DNA of 17,162 bases from Hirudo medicinalis. Lineage: Eukaryota; Annelida; Clitellata; Hirudinida; Hirudinidae. The notes beneath the pieces were generated by a model. The model was not told where the DNA came from and did no database searches. It was given only the letters and a program-made list of their open reading frames with translations. Shown here one piece after another: positions 9,001-17,162 of this stretch; positions within the stretch are counted from its first letter, which is position 1, and each line of letters starts with the position of its first letter. Both the position numbers and the translations under genes were made by a program. The stretch is taken from positions 13,153 through 30,314 of the forward strand of contig MPNW01000871.1 in the NCBI GenBank assembly GCA_011800805.1, written 5' to 3'.

Positions 9001-10769
9001 GGACAACGTATTTCCTGAACTTTTTGTTCCCGATGAAAATGTTCGTGCTTATGGAAGTGTCAGTAATTCATATTATTCATAATATTCGATATAAATACAT
9101 ATCAATTACTTCAATTGTTAATTACGTTTTTTTTAACTTTTCAACTTTTATAATAATAACTCGTCTAAAATTGGAATATACCCTCAGTTATAAGAATGTG
9201 CGACTAATAGTTATATAATAATTATGATTAATAATTTAAATTTTGTTTTTACATGGATGCACAAGAATATTTAAATATGAAAATCGAGCTTCTTAATTCA
9301 CAAACGTTGCTTCAAAATAAAATAGATCTCAAAATGGCAATTACACCGCAACTGGAAACTGCCCAAATGTTGAAGAGAAACACTAGCTCCTAAGTTCATT
9401 AATAATCTTGTTGTATTAGTAGACAAGCATTGTTTACTAAATATTTTTAAATTTACTGTTAATTAAATCAAGTCCAATTTAATATTTAACATAAATTTAC
9501 AGATTTGCCTTCGTTTTGGCAGCAAATGTTGGGATTCCTTGGGAAGTGACTCCGGTTATTCCTCGTACACAATTAGTCTTTTTGATGACCAACAGGGCAC
9601 CAGTCTTAATCAGGTCTGCATGGAATCACAATTAATTTGAAATAATCATGGATTAATTAGGAATTGATTAATTAAGTAAACATATTGCTAGCACAACTTC
9701 AACACATTATTCATTGAAAAATGATTACTAAAATATATAATTATCTTAAAGACTAAGTCAATTGACTCGAGAAAAATTCTTGTTGAAATGTAAATTCATC
9801 GCTATAATTTAATCAACGTAATTTTTTAAAATCAAAGCAACTATGATTTATAAAGCATATATTATAATGCTAACGCTGTTATCGTTTATTTGCAAATTAT
9901 ACAATTCGCAATTATGAGTCACGCTCTAATACTTAACATTTTTGTACGCACGACTGAATAATCCCAAAATGGATAGCTTTTATAACAAATAACATTAAAA
10001 CATACATTAGTAGAATTGTTTTCAATCATTTGATTAATAATTTTAATTGATCAGTAATTATTATTTAATTACTATCAACAATATTATTATTTCAGTGTTA
10101 AATTGTTATTAATTAATATACAACTCAATAACTTATTGATAAAATGATAAATTGATAACATTATTTACCTTTTGTTTAATATTTTAAATTCAATTGCAGT
10201 TGTTTTCTCTGGACAAAGAAAACAAAATCAGAAAGGAAAGCAGATGTCTCGTGTTGGTCGAACGCAGGCAGAGATCAGAAGTTGTGATGGAGAAATGTTC
10301 CACGCGTGAAGGAGTTCATGTGGATTATTTAAAGGTTCAGAATTTTCTTATTCATTTACATCGGTTTGCATATCGTCCAGGGAATAATCACTGAGGAGGT
10401 GTTCAAAACAACTTGCAATGATTTGACGATGCCGTAATGAAATAGATTCACTTTTTTTTCTTACAATGAAAGTTGCTTGTACTTGTTTCACATTGGTGAT
10501 AAATTGATATCACATTTATTTTATTTTAAATATTATTACGCGAATTGTTAAGTGTCAATTTTGTATTAATAAATAAATTAATTGTTTTTAAAACAAATTA
10601 TTTATTATGCGCAAATGTTGCATCCAAGGAATCCGGGTTATTAATGCTGGAGAACAAGAAATGTATTGAAGCAGTCTTCAGCGAGAAATGGAAACAACAT
10701 ACTCTCGAGGCTTCAACATGTGCTTTAAAAGAGACTCAGAGATGGAAGTTTCAAGTATTTGTAGGATGA
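4698..10769 (+). CDS. GALNT: Polypeptide N-acetylgalactosaminyltransferase, GALNT11-like, 5' end missing
   Basis: The product transfers GalNAc from UDP-GalNAc to Ser/Thr of proteins, starting mucin-type O-glycans in the Golgi lumen; this is family knowledge. Exons: 4698-4734 (tentative), 6373-about 6521, 6667-6833, 7074-7251, 7612-7815, 7993-8110, 8357-8444, 8646-8737, 8924-9058, 9503-9613, 10200-10334 and 10629-10769 (TGA). Family hallmarks in order: [51 protein letters not shown] (DxH metal and UDP site), [35 protein letters not shown] (third metal ligand His), CKSFKWYL, then a C-terminal ricin-type lectin domain ending in QRWKF. MWLEPLL, WMCGG and [12 protein letters not shown] recall GALNT11, but the subtype is an inference. 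The N-terminal anchor exon was not found. Oddities: a likely GC-AG intron at 8445 and a one-base phase conflict at the 6521/6667 junction. Confidence 0.9.
5056..5078. repeat. (AAT)n microsatellite
   Basis: About seven uninterrupted AAT triplets. Confidence 0.85.
6049..6080. repeat. (ATT)n microsatellite
   Basis: About ten uninterrupted ATT triplets, opening a 300-base zone of nearly pure A and T. Confidence 0.9.
6120..6365. repeat. Extremely AT-rich zone with self-complementary segments
   Basis: Almost only A and T, with repeated words such as TATTAATATA, TAATATTA and ATATATTAAAT that are their own reverse complements or nearly so. It stops about ten bases before the GALNT exon at 6373 and forms the poor polypyrimidine context of that acceptor. 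Confidence 0.6.
8166..8191. repeat. (ATT)n microsatellite in a GALNT intron
   Basis: About eight to nine uninterrupted ATT triplets, 55 bases after the exon ending at 8110. Confidence 0.85.
8445..8645 (+). other. GALNT: Probable GC-AG intron of the GALNT gene
   Basis: The exon from 8357 reads through [17 protein letters not shown]. The GT donor at 8449 would need an in-frame continuation, but joined to the acceptor at 8644-8645 it creates TAA at once. Ending the exon at 8444 instead uses the donor GCAAGT, the consensus of the minor GC class. It joins phase 1 to 8646 as ...[18 protein letters not shown], exactly the expected family sequence. Confidence 0.7.
8924..10769 (+). other. GALNT: Linker and divergent ricin-B type lectin domain of the GALNT
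   Basis: Exon 8924-9058 gives [17 protein letters not shown] and [16 protein letters not shown], the linker after the catalytic domain. Exons 9503-9613, 10200-10334 and 10629-10769 (47 codons with stop) give three beta-trefoil repeats, as in other GALNTs. The alpha repeat has KCWDS instead of CLD, and NQLFSL where QxW is usual. The beta repeat has RCLVL without the Asp and lacks a QxW. The gamma repeat has KCIEA instead of CLD but keeps QRWKF. The fold seems kept while the GalNAc-binding sites look largely lost, at least in beta and gamma. All four exons are in phase 0. Confidence 0.75.
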
Positions 10770-10798
10770 AAGACAGTTTCATTTTCCTGATAAAATAT

Positions 10799-10946
10799 AA
10801 TAAAATTTATTAGCTGATCGGTGTTAAAACTAAAGCCATTTTGCCAGTAAAAAAACCATTTTGCTTTACTTTTTAATTCATTTGCGCTTTTATTTTTTTG
10901 ATGATTTTGTGGTTTGTTAAAATTAGTTTGTGAAACCACAAATAAA
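10799..10946 (+). terminator. Polyadenylation signals of the GALNT gene
   Basis: AATAAA at 10799-10804 is only 30 bases after the stop; a second AATAAA at 10941-10946 allows a longer 3' UTR. Confidence 0.55.
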
Positions 10947-11502
10947 ATTTTCGAAGCGCATGGGCGCTTAGGATTAAGGTTGTTCGACACAACAAGATTC
11001 ACCATCAGCCTGTCCATTCCAGTGATCCATTTCAAAAATGTCACAACATGGACGTCATAGGAACTCTCAAGTTACCCCAAAAAGACTAAGTCTTTATAGA
11101 TTTCTTAATATCAAAGGGATCATTTATGAAATTTTTTTTTTATTATTATTTATTTTCTCTGGCGGCTCCAACTTTTTCAAACGTTAAGCCGTTGAGTTAC
11201 ATTCAAATTATGTATCCGTTCTCTAGAGTTTTGTTCAAGCCACACATGGTCGTACTTTAAGCATGGAAGTTATTCAAAAATATGTTAAAAGAGCAATAAT
11301 AAAGAGAGCAATTTTAATTGGCTCGTTCTTAACATCCCCTTTCGAAGCGCATCAAAAATCGCATCAGGTGAACAAAAATAAAGGAACAAAACAAAGATAA
11401 AAATACAACTTTAAAACCAATACTTTATAGGTTTAATGATTAAGTTATCAACTAACTTATGTCCACGGTAAAGTGTGAACCTATCAGAGGAAAATTTAAT
11501 TA
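10947..11502. other. Spacer between GALNT and downstream sequence
   Basis: No convincing exon. A 98-codon open frame on - (10751-11044) overlaps the GALNT stop region and has Asn/Lys-rich composition typical of chance frames in AT-rich DNA. The word TTTCGAAGCGCAT occurs at about 10950 and again at about 11340, a small direct repeat of unknown meaning. Confidence 0.5.
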
Positions 11503-11706
11503 ATGACCGTTCATCTCTCCCTTTCTAAAGAGCTGATGAAAAAGCTTTTCGTGTTCAAATGCGCAAAATTCTTGGTCCCATTTTTAAATGCAGCCACGAA
11601 AGCAGAGAACCCCAATTGCTACTTGAGGAAAGATTTCCAGTGCCGACTCTTCGACGTAACTGACAACAAGATCTACTGGCATCCAAAGAACCTCTTAAAA
11701 TTCTGA
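11503..11706 (+). CDS. Isolated 67-codon ORF, unrecognised
   Basis: ATG to TGA with balanced, exon-like codon use in an AT-rich surrounding (FKCAKFLVPFLNAAT, then DVTDNKIYWHPKNLLKF). It has three cysteines, no signal peptide and no long hydrophobic helix. A good donor-like GTAACT lies inside, after the codons for RLFD, so it could also be a spliced exon of the downstream gene, although its phase 0 does not match the phase-1 start at 12410. It could be a small gene, an exon or a decayed fragment. I do not recognise the family. Confidence 0.3.
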   Translation: MTVHLSLSKELMKKLFVFKCAKFLVPFLNAATKAENPNCYLRKDFQCRLFDVTDNKIYWHPKNLLKF

Positions 11707-11933
11707 GTACTGACCAGAAAAAATACCTCACAGAATAGGTTTAGGAAAAAGCCAACACTAATAAACTGTTAGGAAAGTGCGGAACATCAGAGCCTAGCAG
11801 TAAATACTGATGATTCAATGTTAAACACTTCGTGGTCCGCTCACGTTGTTTTGACCTTTGACATTTTATGAGGTTTGTCAGGTCAGCTGAAAAGTAAAGT
11901 TCTGTTGCCAGCAGAGTTTTAGTGGCAGTTATA

Positions 11934-12012
11934 AAGATGGTCAGTTTGATAAGATGGTCATTTTGATAAGATGGTCATTTTGATAAGATAGTCATTTTTA
12001 TAAGATGGTCAT
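11934..12012 (+). repeat. 17-bp tandem repeat, about 4.7 copies
   Basis: Unit AAGATGGTCATTTTGAT. Copies start at 11934, 11951, 11968, 11985 and 12002; the second and third are identical, the first and fourth differ at one or two positions, and the last is partial. Confidence 0.9.
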
Positions 12013-12409
12013 GCCTTACCATGTCAAATCATGGTTAGAAGTTTCTAATGACTCATTAGTCGTTTCAGCGTTAAATGTTCGGTTAAGATATTAAGCCTGG
12101 TAATAAAATACTTTATTTCATCAAATAAGATTTTTAATTTTAAAATTACAAAATTGTGACATTTTAAAAATAAAAAATTTGAAATTCATAATTTATTATC
12201 TTTGATATGTCGAAGTCGAATGCTTCCACAAAGAATATAAGTTATAAAAAACAGTTCTTTCACATTTTGAAGAAAATATCGAGCATAAAATATCAAGCAT
12301 CAAACATGACAATGCATATTAATTGTAATGCTTAGTAAACTTTGTAAAACATAAAAACATAAAACATTTTCATCAACATAACTTATTTCATCCACATTTG
12401 TTTCTTCAG

Positions 12410-15104
12410 ATTTAAATATGATCGAAAAGTTGAAAAAAATAGAGAAAGAATATTGCAAATATTGGAAGGTATTGATAGAGATTGTTAATGAGATATATGC
12501 ACGCAATTTTGTAATTAAATTTTCCAGTTTTCAGAAAACAGCATGAAACAACTTTTCCAAATCGCATCAACTTTGAGGTGAGTACATTTCACATTGAGTC
12601 AGTTTGTTTTTTTGAATGTTATATATACTATTTAATTTATTAATTACAATCTAAGTTTGTATTTTTTTATTAAATTCGTAATATGGTAATGATATAAATC
12701 TATATTCGTGATTTACTCTATAACCTGCATGTTTCAGCAATATTTTGCCTGAACTGTCAGATTACTCTCTTTTTGAAATTGATGACATTTTCTACAATGA
12801 TGAGGACGTAACTCAACTAAATTCGTTGTCAGGTTAATAAGCCCCAATTGAGCTTGCCAATTAAATATTTCTTATAAGTTAATTAGAATTAGTTATTTCT
12901 GTAGATGTTCCTTCCGAAGTATCAAATGCAAGTTTGAGAATGAAATGTATCACTCGAATCATCAGAATTTACATACAAATTGTAATTAGATTTTCATTTA
13001 AATTCCTTGAAAACAGATTTAATTACACCATCGTAATTAATTGTAATATCTAGCTCGATTGCGATCCTCCGCCGCGGTGTCTCAATTTGGAAAGAACTTG
13101 TTTTCGGGCATTCAAACAACTGCCAGACAATATATTCATGAAATATGCAGATCAAATATTGCAGTAAGTGATTATTCTAAAATGCATTCAATTATAAAAA
13201 AAATTAATGTGAAATTTATTTATACAGACATGCTATGTCGTTAATGGAATCAAGACACACATACAATGTATGTCTTTCACTGAAACTTATAAAGGTTTCT
13301 CTCGACAGAAATAAAGACGAAATTATGGAATTTTGTCAGAAAAATATACATTGTAAAGAATATGATTTTATTATTATTATTATTATTATTTAAATATGCG
13401 CCCTAACACAGCCTTACATATTTCGTTATCAGTTAATTACATATTCCATTGGATGTCAAAGTTGCCTGAGATTCCACAGGCGAAACAACCTCAGCAAGAA
13501 AGAATTGCATCCTGGTTAAGGCAACAATGTAAGAATCGAAATTTCTCGACAAAAGAACTTAAAATAGTTTTAATTCTATTTCTCCATTCTTTAGCCTCTG
13601 AATTACTTAGAGCAATGCATCCATTTCAATATGATGAAGAAATACAAGATTATTTCGATAGGTACAATTTAAGACGAGAGGTAAGATGAACTTTAATCAT
13701 AAAAATAAATAATATTTTATATCTTATAATATTACTTAATGAATATGCTTGTACTTATATAAATACATGTACTTCATATTTTTGACAAGTCGGTGAATGG
13801 TGCATATTAGTTTTAAAAAAAAGAAAAAGAAAATAACTTGTAAATGGATAAATAAACAATTGAAATCTATATTTCTGCAGCAGTTTGACAAAGTGTACGT
13901 ACGTCGCACAACATTTCTAAGTGCGTTCACCAAGTCTTTTGAATACGATCATCTACATGTATATTTCATGTCTGCGAAAGACGAAGAAGAAAAGATAATG
14001 CGATTGAGAGAGTACCTTATTGGAATAATCTATTACGTAAGACATATTATTCTGTTTTTGTACACTCAAGATCACTTTTCATTGAATTATGGAATATACT
14101 GGAAAGCTGTATTATTAAAACCAAGCTTTTCGGTTGTAATGAATGAATGAGTACAAATAAGACTTAAATATAATTTTTATATATTACAATATTTATTGTA
14201 ATTATAATTTAATGTTTGTTTTTTTCAAGGACCCTGAAGACGATGAATCCAATCCAAATGTTGACTTTGATTCAAATACTCTATATTTTTTAAGTCAGAT
14301 ACAGATATTTATGAGAAGGATTTATAAAACCTTCGAAGACATTCTGAGGTGATATAAATATATATATACATTTAATCAATAATTAATTAATAATCAATCA
14401 ATTAAATATAGTCAATTAATAATAAAACTCAAAATCATTAGTCCATTTTTATTATAGAACAAAGTATATGACGACCATACGCTGAGAGAAATGGTAAAAC
14501 ATTATGGCTGCGAAATTAAACCATACCTGGTAGGAGATGAGAATAACGATGTCAACATGGAATCGAAAGTTTGTGTGAATGATGAGAGAATCAGTGATTC
14601 AATAAATTATGAGGATAAGAGTGACGCCGAGCACGATTATACGGTTGAAAAGGTTTATTTTTTACGATGATTTCGTAAAGAAACTCCAGATTGTCAACGT
14701 AATACATACCGCCTGTATGATGTGCCAAGAACTTGTTGGGGTTGGTTACTATTAGGGAGTGATTTAACCATTCGATTGATAATTCTTTTTTGATTCAATT
14801 TTGCTTTCCGATTCAGACTGATGGTGATGTTATTGGCCTCGACACCGAAATTTTCAGAAAACGTTGCAATCCTATACAAGCACACCTCCGAAAAGCACTT
14901 TTAAATCCTTCTAAACGCCTTAACATGCCGTGGTTAATCGAGATTCTGATAGATAAATGGTGATAATTCCTATTATTATTATTATTATTATCATCATTGT
15001 TATTATTATCATTATTATTATTATTATTATTATCATCATCATCATTATTATTATCATTATCATCATCATTATTATTATTACTATTGTTATTGTTATTTTT
15101 ATTA

Positions 15105-15144
<40 letters not shown>

Positions 15145-15398
15145 TATTGTTATTATTAACTTATAATAATTTGATTTCGTTTTAGTCCTTTTTTGTTTCT
15201 GCCAAAGCGACATGAGTACTTGATGGTCGACCTTGTTAAGATGTTGAAAGATGAAGAGATTGATGAGGTGATTGGTATTGAAATGGGCATCTAATAATTT
15301 AACCAATTTCTATTTTTATATTAATTGTTTATTTTCAGTTGGCCGAAGAAGAATTATATTTTGTTGTAAACAGCTTGAGGAATGATCGAACAATATGA
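12410..15398 (+). CDS. Thirteen-exon gene for an unrecognised protein of about 493 residues
   Basis: Exons: 12410-12468 (ATG at 12418), 12528-12577, 12738-12832, 12905-12981, 13054-13163, 13228-13352, 13433-13680, 13881-14036, 14230-14348, 14487-14652, 14817-14959, 15186-15267 and 15339-15398 (TGA). Every junction keeps frame and nearly all have good borders (GTGAGT, GTAAGT, GTAAGA donors). The protein is rich in Leu, Ile, Lys and Glu, with no signal peptide or membrane helix. It has an acidic middle segment (DPEDDESNPNVDFD, later DKSDAEHDYTVEK) and a compact C-terminus (KRLNMPWLIEILIDKCPFLF, then RHEYLMVDLVKMLKDEEIDE). It looks mainly helical, perhaps a repeat-type scaffold; that is an inference. 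A pyrimidine-rich acceptor (TTTGTTTCTTCAG) eight bases before the ATG suggests either an intron in the 5' UTR or an upstream coding exon. I do not recognise the family and propose no function. Confidence 0.75.
13369..13390. repeat. (ATT)n microsatellite in an intron of the unknown gene
   Basis: About seven ATT triplets between the exons ending at 13352 and starting at 13433. The intron is only 80 bases long, so the repeat makes up a quarter of it. Confidence 0.8.
13433..13680 (+). other. Largest exon of the unknown gene
   Basis: 82 complete codons after a two-base completion, ending at the donor GAG|GTAAGA. It reads NYIFHWMSKLPEIPQ, a Gln/Arg-rich basic segment, then a Leu-rich amphipathic stretch (LKIVLILFLHSLASELL) and an acidic, aromatic end (YDEEIQDYFDRYNLRRE). 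It is the best single query for a family search because it has no splice uncertainty inside. Confidence 0.7.
13876..13886 (+). promoter_or_regulatory. NAGNAG tandem splice acceptor
   Basis: CTGCAGCAG precedes TTTGAC. Splicing after the first AG includes an extra Gln codon and after the second omits it; both keep frame. Such sites often give two isoforms differing by one residue. Confidence 0.55.
14971..15158. repeat. Long compound microsatellite (ATT/ATC/GTT)n in the penultimate-but-one intron
   Basis: About 190 bases of ATT triplets with ATC and GTT variants fill nearly the whole intron between exons 14817-14959 and 15186-15267. Open frames here (poly-Ile, poly-Leu/Ser on +, poly-Ile/Met on -) are products of the repeat, not genes. 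Confidence 0.9.
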
Positions 15399-15424
15399 TG
15401 ATTTTTCGAAAATGACCATGAAAT

Positions 15425-15430
15425 AATAAA
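15425..15430 (+). terminator. Polyadenylation signal of the unknown gene
   Basis: AATAAA 27 bases after the TGA at 15396-15398. This supports the proposed gene end. Confidence 0.6.
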
Positions 15431-17162
15431 AGGACTTTAATTGAATGATTTTTGAATTCATTTTCCCATTGTTTACATTACATTATTACATTATCGGCAT
15501 GACTTGTTTGGGAGAATATTTGGCTGAGTGCAATTTGCATGCCTATGTCTTCTCAAACGCAGCGCTTAAATTAGCAGGCATGAATATTAATCAACTCTGG
15601 CTTTGAAGTTTTAAAGTAAAAAAGCTTCAAAGTGGTTCAAGATTTTATGAAATTTCATTTGAATGAATCACCATTAATGATCCAAACAGATCTAGGGGCG
15701 TGAACTTGGTCTTTTGGAAAACCACCAAAACTCTCGGAGAAGGATCGGCGAATTCTCCTTCGAAAGTCTTCAAAGAGGGTATTTTTCAGATGAACAACTT
15801 CATAAATCACTAAATTTGCAAGTGAGCAACTTTAGTTAGGTGTTAAGATGTATGAGAAACAGCAAAATTCTGAAGAGTCAAAAACTCCCATATCTCAATA
15901 AAAATAGCAGACATCATCACATGGAATGGGCAAAACAGTTAATTATAGAGACTTTATGGAGGTCAACAATTATTTTAGACAAAGCAAAGCAAAGATCCTG
16001 ATGGGTGCCACTATTATTGGCGTGATTTATGGATAGAGCAAGAGGTTTATTGCATCAGACAATTCAGACAGATTAACTTTTCTGAGTGGAAAACAGTCCT
16101 CCGAAGGCTAGCTCAAGACCATCTCCATCATTCTCATTCCCTTCGCTAAGAGTCGCCATAAAAATCACTTTGCTTTCCAGCATGATAGTCAGTCAATTTT
16201 GTAGGGCCGCCTGAATCTTAAAATATTACAAATGGCAAAGCTTGTAATTTATGCGCATACAATGCTATTGCTGCCATAAATAGTCAATAGCATTCATAAG
16301 ATTTAAAAACCAGCAGTTTTATCTATAATCTATAATTTATCAATAATGAATTAACTTATTTTTCTAAGTTGAAATTAAAACTTTCGAAGAGATCACAGGA
16401 CAATGTCAACCTTTTGCTCACTATATCTGTATCTATCCGACTGCTATCTCTTTACTCTTTACGGAGTGTGTACTAGTCATTCTAATAATTAGAGAAAGTT
16501 CGCAAACATTTTAAAGAGGTCAATTCACGTTTTCTCTTTCATTTCATTTTTGAACGTTTCTATATTTCATTTTGAATTGTCCTCTTGTTTTTGTTCTTGT
16601 TCAGTTAAATAGCCCAATGTACTTAGGAGCTCCAACCACTGAGCGTACGACAGGGATTCATCAGAGGAATATTGTTCCAATATATTCCTTTGCGTTTATA
16701 AAAATAAAAAATGTTTTATTTTTGATTATGTGCAAATCACGTGCAAGCTGATAGTACAGGTTTGAGTACCTACTTATATTGTGCTATTTTAATTGCATTA
16801 ATTAAGGTGAGCAGAACCAAATTTTGATGACTATGATGATGATTAGTTTTATATCATGGCGTTTCCTTTAGAATTTCTGCTAGTAAAGTGTTATTGTTAA
16901 GATTAGTATTAGTTAAGCCTAAGTAATCTGGTTACAGATTTCCTGCTTAAGACGTCACTTTCCAAAGCAATGGATGACATATTTACTATTTAATTTTTAG
17001 TTTTATCCTTAATTTATATTTTATTTTCTGTAACTTATTGTCTTGGGAATGTGTAAACTTAATATGTCGTATTATAAAGTTGTATATAATTACAATTTAT
17101 TTCGAACTTTTATATTTTTTATAAAATATCTTTTATCGCATTAATATCTTTTAATTTTGACA
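15431..17162. other. Right-hand 1.7 kb without a clear gene
   Basis: No long ORF and no confident exon series. Three short coding-like pieces stand out: a CAP-domain-like stretch on + at 15696-15813, and two on - at 16073-16183 and 16567-16687. From about 16700 to the end the sequence is AT-rich and I see nothing coding. Confidence 0.5.
15696..15813 (+). pseudogene. Possible CAP/GAPR-1-like exon or decayed fragment
   Basis: After the AG at 15694-15695 the frame reads GVNLVFWKTTKTLGEGSA, then KVFKEGIFQMNNFINH and a stop. CAP-superfamily proteins of the GLIPR2/GAPR-1 type have VVWKxTKxLGxGxA at the equivalent place, followed by a strand beginning KVFVVA. The key W, K, T, K, L, G, G and A match, but the following strand is altered and there is no partner exon nearby with certainty. 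The - strand is also open here. It may be a gene relic or chance. Confidence 0.25.

Noticed and set aside
10751..11044. 98-codon open frame on the - strand
   Set aside because: It overlaps the GALNT stop and polyadenylation region, is Asn/Lys/Phe-rich like chance frames in AT-rich DNA, and shows no motif.
12300..12506. 68-codon frame on -
   Set aside because: It is antisense to the first exon of the unknown gene and to flanking AT-rich DNA, rich in Ser, Ile and Phe without motif.
13059..13244. 61-codon frame on +
   Set aside because: It is a shifted reading of exon 13054-13163 of the unknown gene; the frame used by the gene joins its neighbours in phase.
14920..15306. Long open frames on both strands (poly-Ile, poly-Leu/Ser, Ile/Met-rich)
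   Set aside because: They are translations of the ATT/ATC microsatellite inside an intron of the unknown gene; triplet repeats without stop codons produce open frames automatically.
15985..16035. Short frame ending AKILMGATIIGVIYG, resembling a C-terminal membrane anchor
   Set aside because: It is only about 27 codons, with stops close upstream in frame and no acceptor that would join it to a longer gene.

Overview
This looks like nuclear DNA of an AT-rich invertebrate animal. Coding exons are short and separated by small AT-rich introns with GT...AG borders, and (TAA/ATT)n microsatellites are frequent. The leftmost gene belongs to a Cys-loop receptor branch that I know mainly from annelids, molluscs and cnidarians. 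A lophotrochozoan such as a leech or other annelid is my best guess, from composition and gene type only. There is no rRNA, tRNA, CRISPR or recognisable transposase.

Three spliced genes lie on the + strand. (1) At 1096-3312 is the 3' part of a pentameric (Cys-loop) ligand-gated ion channel: the end of the extracellular domain, M1-M4, and a long hydrophilic tail. Its first exons must lie left of the window. (2) At about 4698-10769 is a polypeptide N-acetylgalactosaminyltransferase (GALNT, GALNT11-like). It has a probable 37-nt stem exon, a catalytic domain with an intact DxH and WGGEN, and a divergent ricin-type lectin domain. The N-terminal membrane anchor was not found. (3) At 12410-15398 is a 13-exon gene for a protein of about 493 residues that I do not recognise. 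Its exon phases join almost perfectly. AATAAA signals follow all three stop codons.

The three genes have no obvious shared pathway: a plasma-membrane channel, a Golgi O-glycosylation enzyme and an unknown, probably soluble, helical protein. Between them lie AT-rich spacers with microsatellites, a 17-bp tandem repeat (11934-12012), an isolated 67-codon ORF (11503-11706) and several short coding-like stretches. The last 1.7 kb holds no clear gene, but contains a CAP/GAPR-1-like fragment on + and two short coding-like stretches on -.

The points most worth a second look are the unknown gene 3, a probable GC-AG intron and a phase conflict in the GALNT gene, loss of sugar-binding residues in its lectin domain, and the odd post-M4 tail of the channel. 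All exon borders were worked out by hand from reading frame, splice signals and family similarity. No database search was run.
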